From assembly GCA_963814435.1 (NCBI GenBank), contig CAWFCV010000004.1:124001-188000 (forward strand): 64,000 nucleotides of DNA. The letters are read 5' to 3'. This DNA is from JAEUPI01 sp963814435. Its GTDB lineage: Bacteria; Pseudomonadota; Gammaproteobacteria; Burkholderiales; Burkholderiaceae_C. Under the pieces are notes generated by a model. That model was not told the origin of the DNA, did not search any database, and worked only from the letters and a program-made list of their open reading frames with translations. The translations under genes were made by a program, and so were the position numbers. Of this stretch, positions 10,099 through 21,756 are shown piece by piece; the stretch's first letter is position 1; the number at the start of each line of letters is the position of its first letter.

Positions 10099-12207
10099 AT
10101 GGGCCGATTCTGGGTGACGCTGGCGATGCTGCCGATCGCGTTGGAGATCTTGCCGGCGTCGCGCGCGCGTCGCGGCTTCGTGCTGGCGATGTGTGCGCTG
10201 TCGGCCATGCTGGCCGCGACGGCGCTGACCGGCTGGGCCTTCGACCGTGTCGAACTGGCGCGCTGGGTGGTCGAGCTGCCGGCGATGAGGGCCAACACCG
10301 CGCTGAGCGTGCTCAGCATCGCCGTGGCACTCGGGCGTGCGGGCGTGGCGATCGGACGCGGCATGCGCCGGCTGCTCGCGCTGGCGCCGCTGCTCGCGGT
10401 CGGTTTGATGGGTGCTACGTTGACGCAGGCGGTGACGGGCATCGACCTCGGCATCGATCAGTGGGCACTGCGCGACCAGGCCATCCCGGCCGAGGCGTTT
10501 CCGGGTCGTACCGCGCCCGCGGCGGCCCTGGCGCTGTTGCTGCTGGCTGTGGCCGCGCTGCCGAGTGCGCGCGAATGGCGGCTCGCGCGCGCGCTGGCCG
10601 GCATCGTGTCGTTTGCGATCGGGTATGTGGCTTCGGTGGGGCTGCTGCTCGAGGTGCGATGGGGTTCGGGTCTCGGCACCGCATTCGCCAGCCTGTCGCT
10701 GCCCACGGCCGCGTGCATCGTGATGCTCAGCGCCAGCGCATTGAGCCTGGTGCACTGGCGGGCGACCCAGGGCGCCGAGCTGGTGGCCAGCGCCGGGGGG
10801 CGTTTCCTGCGCAGCGCGTTGCCGGTGGCGATGGTGTTGCCGGCCGCGGTGATGTGGCTGCAGCATCTGGCCAATGTGCGCGGCTGGTGGGATGCAAGCG
10901 TCGGCATGGTGGCGGCCGTGGCGCTGTCGGCCTTGGCGCTGTGGGTGCTGGTGTGGCGCAGCGCGCGCTGGATCGACGCGCTCGAGATCGAGCTGCGCAA
11001 GAGCCATCGGCTGCTCGAGCAGCGCGTCACCGAACGCACCGCCGAGCTGATGGATTCGGCCGCGCGCCTGCGCGCCAGCGAGGCTCAGCTGGCCGGCGTG
11101 GTGAGCACGGCGTCGACGGCGATCATCACGCTCGACGCCAACCACCGCGTGATCGTCTTCAACCACGAGGCCGAGCGCGTGTTCGGCGTCAGCGAGCGCG
11201 AGATGCTGGGCCAGCCGCTGGACCGGCTGCTGCCCGAGGCGTCGCGCGAGGCGCATGCCGGTGCGCTGCAGCGGTTTGCCAGCACCGGGAGCACGCAGCG
11301 GCGCATGGGCGGCGAGGCGCAGCTGCATGGCCGGCGCGCCAATGGGCAGCAGTTTCCGATCGCGGCATCGATCTCGCGCGTCGCGCAGCCGCAGGGTTCG
11401 CTGTTCACGGTGGTGCTGCGCGACCTGACCGACGCGCTGGCGCTGGAGAACGAGCGCACCGCCCGGCTGGCGGCCGAGATGGCCAGCCGCAGCAAATCGC
11501 AGCTGCTGTCGAACGTGAGCCATGAGCTGCGCACGCCGTTGAGCGCGGTGCTGGGCTTTGCGCAGCTGATGCGCCAGCAGATCGAGCACCAACCCGGCAA
11601 CGCCGTGCGCATCGACTACCTGCGGCACATCGAATCCGCCGGCCGGCAGCTCGACCGGCTGATCGCCGACCTGATGGACCTGAGCCGTGCCGAGATCGGC
11701 GCCATGTCGCTCGCGCTGCGCCCGGTGGATGCCTCGGGCGTGTTGCGCGACGCGGCGGCCATGGTGGCGCCGCAGGTGACGCATCACCAGGTGCAACTGC
11801 TCGCGCCGGCACATTCAGGCCCTGCCATCGTGACGGCCGACGACAAACGGCTGCTGCAGGTGGTGATCAACCTGCTCAGCAACGCCATCAAGTACACCGC
11901 GCCGGGCGGCCAGGTGCGGCTCGCGCTGCGCGCCAGCGACGCGGGCTTCGCGGTCGACGTGGTCGACACCGGCCAAGGCTTGACGGCCGAACAGCAGTCG
12001 CACCTGTTCGAGCCCTTCAACCGGCTCGGACGCGAACACAGCGACGTGCCGGGCAGCGGCATCGGGCTGGCGCTGAGCCGCCAGCTGGTGCTCGCGATGG
12101 GTGGGCGCATCGAGGTGGCCAGCACGCCCGGGCAGGGCAGCCGCTTCAGCGTCTGGCTGCCCGGCGCCGAACGGGACGCGCCGGCCTCGCATTACCCGGT
12201 GGAATAG
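10099..12207 (+). CDS. Membrane sensor histidine kinase with PAS domain
   Basis: Intact, 702 residues from the ATG at 10099, which follows GGAG at 10091-10094; longer in-frame starts lack such a site. Residues 5-290 hold about eight hydrophobic segments, an integral-membrane sensory region that I cannot assign to a named MASE family. Then comes a helix with LEIELRKSHRLLEQRVTERT, a PAS domain (about 325-435: STAIITLDANHRVIVFNHEA, GVSEREMLGQPLDRLLP), the HisKA dimerisation helix with phospho-acceptor His at about residue 475 (SNVSHELRTPL), and an ATPase domain (N box NLLSNAIKYT, G1 DTGQGL, G2 GSGIGLALSRQLV). No receiver domain and no response-regulator gene is nearby, so it is an orphan kinase. 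Confidence 0.93.
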   Translation: MGRFWVTLAMLPIALEILPASRARRGFVLAMCALSAMLAATALTGWAFDRVELARWVVELPAMRANTALSVLSIAVALGRAGVAIGRGMRRLLALAPLLAVGLMGATLTQAVTGIDLGIDQWALRDQAIPAEAFPGRTAPAAALALLLLAVAALPSAREWRLARALAGIVSFAIGYVASVGLLLEVRWGSGLGTAFASLSLPTAACIVMLSASALSLVHWRATQGAELVASAGGRFLRSALPVAMVLPAAVMWLQHLANVRGWWDASVGMVAAVALSALALWVLVWRSARWIDALEIELRKSHRLLEQRVTERTAELMDSAARLRASEAQLAGVVSTASTAIITLDANHRVIVFNHEAERVFGVSEREMLGQPLDRLLPEASREAHAGALQRFASTGSTQRRMGGEAQLHGRRANGQQFPIAASISRVAQPQGSLFTVVLRDLTDALALENERTARLAAEMASRSKSQLLSNVSHELRTPLSAVLGFAQLMRQQIEHQPGNAVRIDYLRHIESAGRQLDRLIADLMDLSRAEIGAMSLALRPVDASGVLRDAAAMVAPQVTHHQVQLLAPAHSGPAIVTADDKRLLQVVINLLSNAIKYTAPGGQVRLALRASDAGFAVDVVDTGQGLTAEQQSHLFEPFNRLGREHSDVPGSGIGLALSRQLVLAMGGRIEVASTPGQGSRFSVWLPGAERDAPASHYPVE

Positions 12208-12283
12208 CTGTTATCGCCGTGCCGGCCTTCTGTGCGGCGGCGCCAACGGTCAAGATGCGTGCAGACACAACAGGAGCAACGCC

Positions 12284-14069
<1,786 letters not shown>

Positions 14070-14156
14070 CGACCGCCCGGCGTGCGGCGCTCCGCTGCGA
14101 CTCGCAAGCCGGTGCGCGGGCCACTTGACGGCGGCGCGCACCACTAGGAGACCTCG

Positions 14157-14948
14157 ATGCCCAAGTTCGCCGCCAACCTGACGATGCTGTTCACCGAGGT
14201 GCCGTTCCTCGACCGCTTCGAGCGCGCCGCCAAGGCCGGCTTCAAGGCGGTGGAGTTCCTGTTCCCGTACGCCTATCCGGCCGCAGCGAGATCAAGGCGC
14301 GGCTGCAGGCCAACGGCCTGAAGCTGGTGCTGCACAACCTGCCGGCCGGCGACTGGGACGGCGGCGAGCGCGGCATCGCCTGCCTGCCCGACCGGGTCGA
14401 CGAGTTCCGCGCACGGCGTGGCGCAGGGCGATCGAGTACGCGCACGGCGCTCGGCGTGCCGCAGCTCAACTGCCTGGCCGGCAAGGTGCCGGCCGGCGCG
14501 CGACCCGAGGCGTGCTGCGCCGGACCTTCGTCGCCAACCTGCGCTACGCCGCGGCCGAGTTGAAGGAGGCCGGGCTCAAGCTGCTGATCGAGCCGATCAA
14601 CACCTACGACATTCCGGGCTTCTACCTGAACACGCACGGCGCAGGCGCTGTCGATCATCGACGAGGTGGGCTCCGACAACGCTGTTCGTGCAGTACGACA
14701 TCTACCACGCGCAGCGCATGGAAGGCGAGCTGGCCGCGACGATGAGCCAAGCACCTGGCGCGCATCGCGCCACATCCAGCTGGCCGACAACCCGGGGCGC
14801 AACGAGCCCGGCACCGGCGAGATCAACTACCCGTTCCTGTTCGCGCACCTCGACCGCATCGGCTACAGGGCTGGATCGGCTGCGAGTACAAACCCGCGGG
14901 CGGCACCGAGGCGGGCCTGGGCTGGCTGCCAGACGTCTCGCACGCTGA
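14157..14948 (+). CDS. hyi: Hydroxypyruvate isomerase (frame-broken)
   Basis: Interconverts hydroxypyruvate and tartronate semialdehyde; TIM-barrel of the xylose isomerase-like family. Start ATG at 14157 after AGGAG at 14146-14150. Recognisable parts: MPKFAANLTMLFTEVPFLDRF, AAKAGFKAVEFLFPY, GLKLVLHNLPAGDWDGGERGIACLP, NCLAGKVPAG, LLIEPINTYDIPGFYLN with a metal-ligand glutamate, VQYDIYHAQRMEGELA with a ligand aspartate and histidine, and HIQLADNPGRNEPGTGEINYPFLF. Joined length is about 260 residues. At least seven shifts, e.g. near 14283, 14410, 14508, 14645, 14682 and 14750. The end is uncertain: a frame change near 14930 leads to TGA at 14948, other readings run slightly further. Confidence 0.9.
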
Positions 14949-14976
14949 CGCATTGACACTCACCAAGGACACCAGC

Positions 14977-15888
14977 ATGACCACACATCCCTGAAGATCG
15001 GCTTCATCGGCCTGGGCATCATGGGCGCGCCGATGGCGGGCCACCTGCTCAAGGCGCGGCCACAAGCTGTTCGTGCACACGCGCGGCAAGGTGCGCGCCC
15101 GAGATCGCCGACGAGCGGCGCGACGCTCTGCGCCAACGCGCGAAGGCGTGGCCGAGCGCGCCGACATCGTCATCACGATGGTGCCCGACACGCCCGACGT
15201 CGAGAACGGTGCTGTTCGGCGAGGACGGCGTCGCCGCGGGCTTGTCGAAGGGCAAGACTGTGATCGACATGAGCTCGATCTCGCCGATCGCGACCAAGGA
15301 GTTCGCCGAAGCGCATCAACGCGCTCGGCTGCGACTACCTCGACGCGCCGGTGTCCGGCGGCGAGGTCGGCGCCAAGGCCGGCATCGCTGACCATCATGG
15401 TCGGCGGCCCCGAAGCGGCGTTCGCGCGCGTCAAGCCGCTGTTCGAGCTGATGGGCAAGAACATCACGCTGGTCGGCGGCAACGGCGACGGCCAGACCAC
15501 CAAGGTGGCGAACCAGATCATCGTCGCGCTGAACATCGCGGCGGTCGGCGAAGCGCTGGTGTTCGCCAGCAAGGCCGGCGCCGACCCGGCCAAGGTGCGC
15601 CAGGCGCTGATGGGCGGCTTCGCGGCGTCAGCCGCATCCTCGAAGTGCACGGCGAGCGCATGATCAAGCGCACCTTCGAGCCCGGGCTTTCGCATCGGGC
15701 TGCACCAGAAGGACCTGAACCTCGCGCTGGCAGGGCGCCAGCGCGCTCGGCGTGGCGCTGCCGCAACACCGCGAGCGCCGCGCAGACTGATGCAGGCCTG
15801 CGCCGCGCACGGCTGGGACAGCTCGACCATTCGGCGCTGGTGCAGGCGCTGGAGCTGATGGCGGCGCATCCGGTCGCGAAAGAGCTGA
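14977..15888 (+). CDS. glxR: 2-hydroxy-3-oxopropionate (tartronate semialdehyde) reductase, frame-broken
   Basis: NAD(P)H-dependent reductase of the 3-hydroxyisobutyrate dehydrogenase family, converting tartronate semialdehyde to D-glycerate. Landmarks: nucleotide-binding GFIGLGIMGAPMAGHLLKA, ADIVITMVPDTPDVENV, the substrate motif DYLDAPVSGGEVGAKAG, and the catalytic-lysine region GGNGDGQTTKVANQIIVALNIAAVGEAL. The C-terminal helical domain has GLHQKDLNLAL. Start ATG at 14977 follows AAGGA. At least nine +1 shifts are spread evenly. The end is inferred from the joined tail ending at TGA 15886-15888, ten bases before the likely start of the next gene. Third gene of the gcl operon. Confidence 0.9.
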
Positions 15889-15897
15889 GCTCGCGCG

Positions 15898-17198
<1,301 letters not shown>

Positions 17199-17210
17199 GT
17201 GCTCGCGGTC

Positions 17211-18412
17211 TCAGCCGGCCACGGCGTCGCGCTCGCGGCGCCATGCCGCCGGCGGCTTGCCGACCAGCCGCTTGAACGCGCGCGCGAACGCCGCCTCGGA
17301 CTCGTAGCCGACCTCCAGCGCGATCGAGGCCACCGTGGCGCGGGTTTCGAGCAGCAGGCGTGCAGCGGCCTGCATGCGCCACTGCGCCAGGTACTGCATC
17401 GGCGGCACGCCGATCAGCTGGACGAAGCGGTCGTGCAGCGCGGAGCGCGACAGGCCAACGTTGCGCCCGAGCTGGTCGATCGTCCAATCCTGCGCGGGCT
17501 GTTCGTGCATCAGCGCCAGCGCGCGGCCGACGAAGCGGTCGCGCAGCCCGGCCAGCCAGCCGGCACTGTGCGCCGGCAGCTGGTCGGCGTAGCGCCGCAC
17601 CGCATCGACGAACATCATCTCGCTCATGCGTGCCAGCATCGCCTCGCCGCCCGGTCGCCGGGCATGCGACTCGGCCACCGCCTGCTGCGTGAACTGCGCG
17701 ATCCAGGCGTCGTCGGCACCGGCGCGCAGGTGCAGCAGGCGTGGCAGGGCGGCGATCAGCGGATTGAACGGCTGCAGGTCGCAGCCGAGGAAACCGCAGA
17801 CGATCGTGGCATCGGCGGCGTGCCCGTCCGGCGCCGCGTGTTCGACCTGCTCGCCGTTGTAGGTCACGCGAAGCGGCAGTTGCTCGACCTTCGACGCCGG
17901 CAGCCAGCTCATGTCGGGATTGCCGCGCATGCCGGGTGCGCTCGACACGACGTGCGCGTCGCCGTGCGGAAACATCACCACGTCGCCGGCGCTCAGCTGC
18001 ACCGACGGTCCACCGGGATGCTGGCCCAGCAGTCGCCGTGCGCCACCGCGTGGTACTCGATCACATGCTCGACGCCGCGCATCAGCATCGGCGCGATCTC
18101 GTGTGCCGGCGGCGCTTCGGCGGCCCATTCGACTGTGGCCGTTGACGTAGAAGAACACGGCGCCACGCAGGCGCACGCCGCGCAGCACGTCCGACAGCGT
18201 GTCCTGGCTCACCTGGCGCTGCGCTCGAGGCTCGCGCCGGACCCGGCGATCACGCGGTGCAACTCGCGCGGCGGGAATGGCACGTCGTCGTCGGTGCCCA
18301 TCTCCAGGCCGACGACGTGGTCCACCCCCGTGACGAAGTAGTCCCCGACGAGCTCGCGCAGGTCTGTCTTGTCGTCGACGACCAGGGTGGTCGCCTTGGC
18401 ACTCAGGGTCAT
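17211..18412 (-). CDS. AraC-family regulator with N-terminal cupin (frame-broken)
   Basis: About 330-400 residues when joined. Start ATG of MTLSAKATTL at 18412. The N-terminal part is the cupin-type sensing domain of this subgroup (GAVFFYVNG in one frame, LSAGDVVMFPHGDAHVVSSAPGM in another, then VTYNGEQ and ATIVCGFLGCDLQPFNPLIAALPRLLHL). The C-terminal part holds the two helix-turn-helix motifs (WTIDQLGRNVGLSRSALHDRFVQLIGVPPMQYLAQWRM and ARATVASIALEVGYESEAAFARAFKRLVGKPPAAWRR-type residues). Shifts lie near 18035, 18105 and 18215. It converges on the gcl operon, while the flavin oxidase gene diverges from it; either could be its target, and I cannot decide between them. Confidence 0.88.
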
Positions 18413-18667
18413 CTCGATGGGCCTCAGAGCTTGCAGATGCCGAAGAATAAGTCCACTTCGCCGCGGACCGAAGCCCCTGCTGGGCACTTGGAACAACCTG
18501 GCTGTCGTCCGCACGCCTGATCCATCGGGCACGCGCCAATGCGGACGCGCGAGCAAGAGCTGGCGACGCTGGATCAGGTATCGAACCCGGCAAGTCCGAA
18601 CAATGAGTCCCTCGCGGCAAGCCATGCGCGGCCGCCGCGGTGCCATCACCCATCGACGGAGCATCGT

Positions 18668-20125
18668 ATGCCATCACTGCCTTACCTGACGCTGGACAAG
18701 GACGTTCGCGCAACTGCGCCAGTCCGACGTCGAGCGCCTTCGCGCTGCAGATCAGCGGCGGCGTGCTGGGCCGCGGCCATCGCCGGGTTACGACGACGCG
18801 CGCCGGGTCTGGAACGGCACGGTCGATCGGCGCCCGGCGCTGATCGCGCGCTGCCTGGACACCGCGCGACGTCCAGGCTGCCGTGCGCTTCGCGGCCGCA
18901 GCACCGCATGCTGGTCAGCGTGCGCGGCGGCGGCCACCACATCGCCGGCAACGCCGTTGCCGAAGGCGGCCTGATGATCGACCTGTCGGGCATGCGCGCG
19001 GTCGGCATCGACGCGGCCCGGCGCACGGCGCGGGTCGGCCCGGGCGCGCTGCTCGGCGACTTCGATCGCGAGGCGCAGGCGCACGGCCTGGCCACGCCGC
19101 TGGGCATCAACTCGACCACCGGCGTCGCCGGCCTGACGCTCGGCGGCGGCTTCGGCTGGCTGACGCGCCGCCACGGCATGACCATCGACAACCTGCTCGC
19201 GCGCCACCGTCGTCACCGCCGACGGCGCGGTGCGCGTCGCCTCGGCCACCTCGGAGCCCGACCTGTTCTGGGCGCTGCGCGGCGGCGGCGGCAACTTCGG
19301 CGTCGTCACCTCATTCGAGTTCCAGCTGCATCCGGTCGGCCCCGAGGTCTACGCCGGTCTGGTCGTCTATCCGTTCGCGCAGGCGCGCCAGGTGCTGCGC
19401 GCGTGGCGCGACTTCACGCTCGGCGCGCCCGACGAGCTGAGCGTGTGGGCGGTGCTGCGCAAGGCGCCGCCGCTGCCGTTCCTGCCGACGTCGGCGCACG
19501 GCACCGAGGTGGTGATCCTGCCGCTGGTCTACAGCGGCGACGTCGAGGCCGGGCGAGCGCGCCGCGGCGCCGGTGCTGCGAGTTCGGCGACCCGATCGGC
19601 GTCGCGCTGGGGCCGACGCCCTACGCCGGCTTCCAGGCCGCCTTCGACCCGCTGCTCACCGCCGGTGGCCGCAACTACTGGAAGTCGAACAACTTCAGCA
19701 CGCTGACCGATGCGGCGCTCGACGTCATGATCGCATCGGCCGCGCGCCTGCCGGGGCCGGAGTGCGAGATCTTCGTGGCCCAGCTCGGCGGCGCGATGGC
19801 GCGCGTGAAGCCGGCGGCCACGGCCTTCGTCGGCCGCGACGCGCGCTACATCATGAACGTGCACGGGCGCTGGTCCGACGCCGGCGACGACGATCGCGTG
19901 CGCGACTGGGCGCGGCAGGTCTTCCAGGCCGCCGCGCCGCACGCCACCGGCAGTGGCTACGTCAACTTCCTGACCGACGACGAGGCCGAGCGCGTGGCCG
20001 CGAGCTACGGCGCGAACTACGCGCGCCTGCAGGCCGTGAAGCGCCGATTCGACCCGGACAACCTGTTCCGGATGAACCTGAACATCACGCCGGCCACCGT
20101 GCCGCAATTGCAGGCATCACCATGA
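18668..20125 (+). CDS. FAD-linked oxidase, berberine bridge-like family (frame-broken)
   Basis: Flavin oxidoreductase of the PCMH/BBE class, about 470 residues joined. The FAD-binding domain shows MLVSVRGGGHHIAGNAVAEGGLMIDLSGM, whose RGGGHH histidine matches the 8-alpha-histidyl FAD site of this family. It continues with LGINSTTGVAGLTLGGGFGWLTRRHGMTIDNLL, and EPDLFWALRGGGGNFGVVTSFEFQLHPVG. The C-terminal BBE segment is complete (ANYARLQAVKRRFDPDNLFRMNLNI). The start is the ATG of MPSLPYLTLDKD. Shifts lie near 18708, 18765, 18860, 18895, 19202 and 19553. The substrate is unknown; relatives oxidise sugars or alkaloids. Its stop overlaps the next start as ATGA at 20122-20125, so the two are probably translated together. 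Confidence 0.87.
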   Translation: MPSLPYLTLDKDVRATAPVRRRAPSRCRSAAACWAAAIAGLRRRAPGLERHGRSAPGADRALPGHRATSRLPCASRPQHRMLVSVRGGGHHIAGNAVAEGGLMIDLSGMRAVGIDAARRTARVGPGALLGDFDREAQAHGLATPLGINSTTGVAGLTLGGGFGWLTRRHGMTIDNLLARHRRHRRRRGARRLGHLGARPVLGAARRRRQLRRRHLIRVPAASGRPRGLRRSGRLSVRAGAPGAARVARLHARRARRAERVGGAAQGAAAAVPADVGARHRGGDPAAGLQRRRRGRASAPRRRCCEFGDPIGVALGPTPYAGFQAAFDPLLTAGGRNYWKSNNFSTLTDAALDVMIASAARLPGPECEIFVAQLGGAMARVKPAATAFVGRDARYIMNVHGRWSDAGDDDRVRDWARQVFQAAAPHATGSGYVNFLTDDEAERVAASYGANYARLQAVKRRFDPDNLFRMNLNITPATVPQLQASP

Positions 20126-21459
20126 ACGCACCTCGACCACCGCGGCTGTGCCATCTCCGGCGCCACGCCCGCGGCACTGCAGGCCTACGAACGCGCGCTC
20201 GCCGCCTTGCTGGGCTGGCGCCGCGGCGCGGACGTGCAGCTCGACCTGGCGCTGCAGGAGGCTCCGGGCTTCGTGATGGCGCACGTGCTGCAGGCCTATC
20301 TGCAACTGTGCAGCCGCGATCCGCACCGCGTGCCGCTCGGCGCGCCCGGTGCATCAGCGCACATCCGGCCTGCCGGCCAACGAGCGCGAAGCGGCGCATC
20401 TTGCGGCCATCGCAGCCGTGCTCGACGACGACTACGAGCACGCGCGGGCCGGTCTGGCTGCACTGCTGGACGCGCATCCGCGCGACGTGCTGGCGCTGCA
20501 CGTCGCGCACTCGCTCGACTACATCACCGGCGACGCCGCGCGCATGAGCGACCGCGTGGCGGCGGTGCTGCCGGCCTGGTCGGGCGACCTGCCCGGCTAC
20601 CACGCCGTGCTGTCGATGCACGCCTTCGGCCTGGTCGAGACCGGCGAGGTCGATCGTGCGGAGCAGGCGGCTCGCGCCGCGCTGGCCCTGCAACCGTTCG
20701 ATGCACGCGCCCATCACGTGATGGCACACGTGTTCGAGATGACCGACCGTGCCGCTGCGGGGGTGCGCTGGATGAACGAGCACATCGACCGCTGGGCCAC
20801 CGACACCGTCGTCGCCACGCATTGCTGGTGGCACCTGGCGCTGTTCCACCTGGCGCAGGGCCACGTCGGCCATGCGCTGGCGCTGTACGACCGGCAGATC
20901 CGATCGGCGCGTTCCGGCGAAATCGCCGACCTGATCGATGCCGCCGCGCTGCTGTGGCGCATCGAGCTGCGCGGCGTCGACACCGGGCCGCGCTGGGCCG
21001 AGCTCGCCGACGCCTGGGCGCCGCGCATCGACGATGGCTATTGCAGCTTCAGCGATCTGCACGCCATGCTCGCGTTCGTCGGCGCACGCCACTGGGACCG
21101 GGCGCAGCGGCTCGAGGCCACGCTGGCGGCGCGGCAGTGCGCTGCCGACCCGCCACGGCCAGACCACACGCCAGCTCGGGCTGCCGGCCTGCCGCGCGTT
21201 GCTCGCCTTCGGCCGCGGCGACTACGCGCTGGCGACCTCGTTGCTCGCCGGCGTGCCGGCGCTGGCGCACCGCCTGGGCGGCAGCCATGCGCAGCGCGAC
21301 GTGCTGCACCTGACCTTGCTGCAGGCGGTCGAGCGCCTGCGGCGGCCGCAGCGGCGCTCGAGCGTCGCGCCGCTGGCCGCTGCCGCGCAGGCCGGGCGCC
21401 AACTCGGACAAATGCTGACACGCACCGTCGTGCCGGCGGCCACCCGGGGGGCGTCGTGA
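20122..21459 (+). CDS. TPR-repeat protein of the TTC38 type (frame-broken)
   Basis: About 440 residues. Helical tetratricopeptide-like repeats are clear through the middle: YERALAALLGWRRGADVQLDLALQEAPGFVMAHVLQAYLQL, then HLAAIAAVLDDDYEHARAGLAALLDAHPRDVLALHVAHSLDYITGD, then GYHAVLSMHAFGLVETGEVDRAEQAARAALALQPFDARAHHVMAHVFEMTDRAAAGVRWM. The HHVMAHVFEM and GVRWM region matches the TTC38-like family found in bacteria and animals, whose function is unknown. Shifts lie near 20155, 20343 and 21140; the C-terminus after about 21345 is uncertain because two frames stay open. It overlaps the flavin oxidase by ATGA upstream and the next small gene by GTGA downstream. Confidence 0.8.
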
Positions 21460-21692
21460 GGCGCGTGCTGACGACTGCGCTCGTCGCCGCCGGCTCGATG
21501 GCCTGCGCGCTGGCGCTGACCGTGGCACCACCGCTGCCGGTGGACACCACGCCGGCCCGGGCCGGATCGCAGGCACCGGCTCGCGCCGACGTGTCGACCG
21601 GTGCCCGCGCCATCGGGCGCATCGGCCGCTGCACCTGGACGCCGCCTGCCGCGCGACCGGATCGTGCGGTGCCATCGGACACCGCGACATGA
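21456..21692 (+). CDS. Small exported hypothetical protein
   Basis: 78 residues from GTG at 21456, which overlaps the TGA of the TPR gene (GTGA). The first 35 residues look like a Sec signal peptide (RRVLTTALVAAGSMACALAL, then VAPPLPVDTTPARA). The remainder is short, rich in Ala, Arg and Pro, with no recognised domain. The overlap and signal peptide support it as a real gene, but the high-GC composition also keeps chance frames open, so this is tentative. The 64 bases to the convergent dehydratase gene contain a short inverted repeat, CCGCAG...CTGCGG. Confidence 0.4.
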   Translation: MRRVLTTALVAAGSMACALALTVAPPLPVDTTPARAGSQAPARADVSTGARAIGRIGRCTWTPPAARPDRAVPSDTAT

Positions 21693-21756
21693 CATCGACC
21701 GCAGCAGCTGGCTGCGGTGCTGAACTGATCGCGGTGCGGGCCGGCCGCGGCGACGA

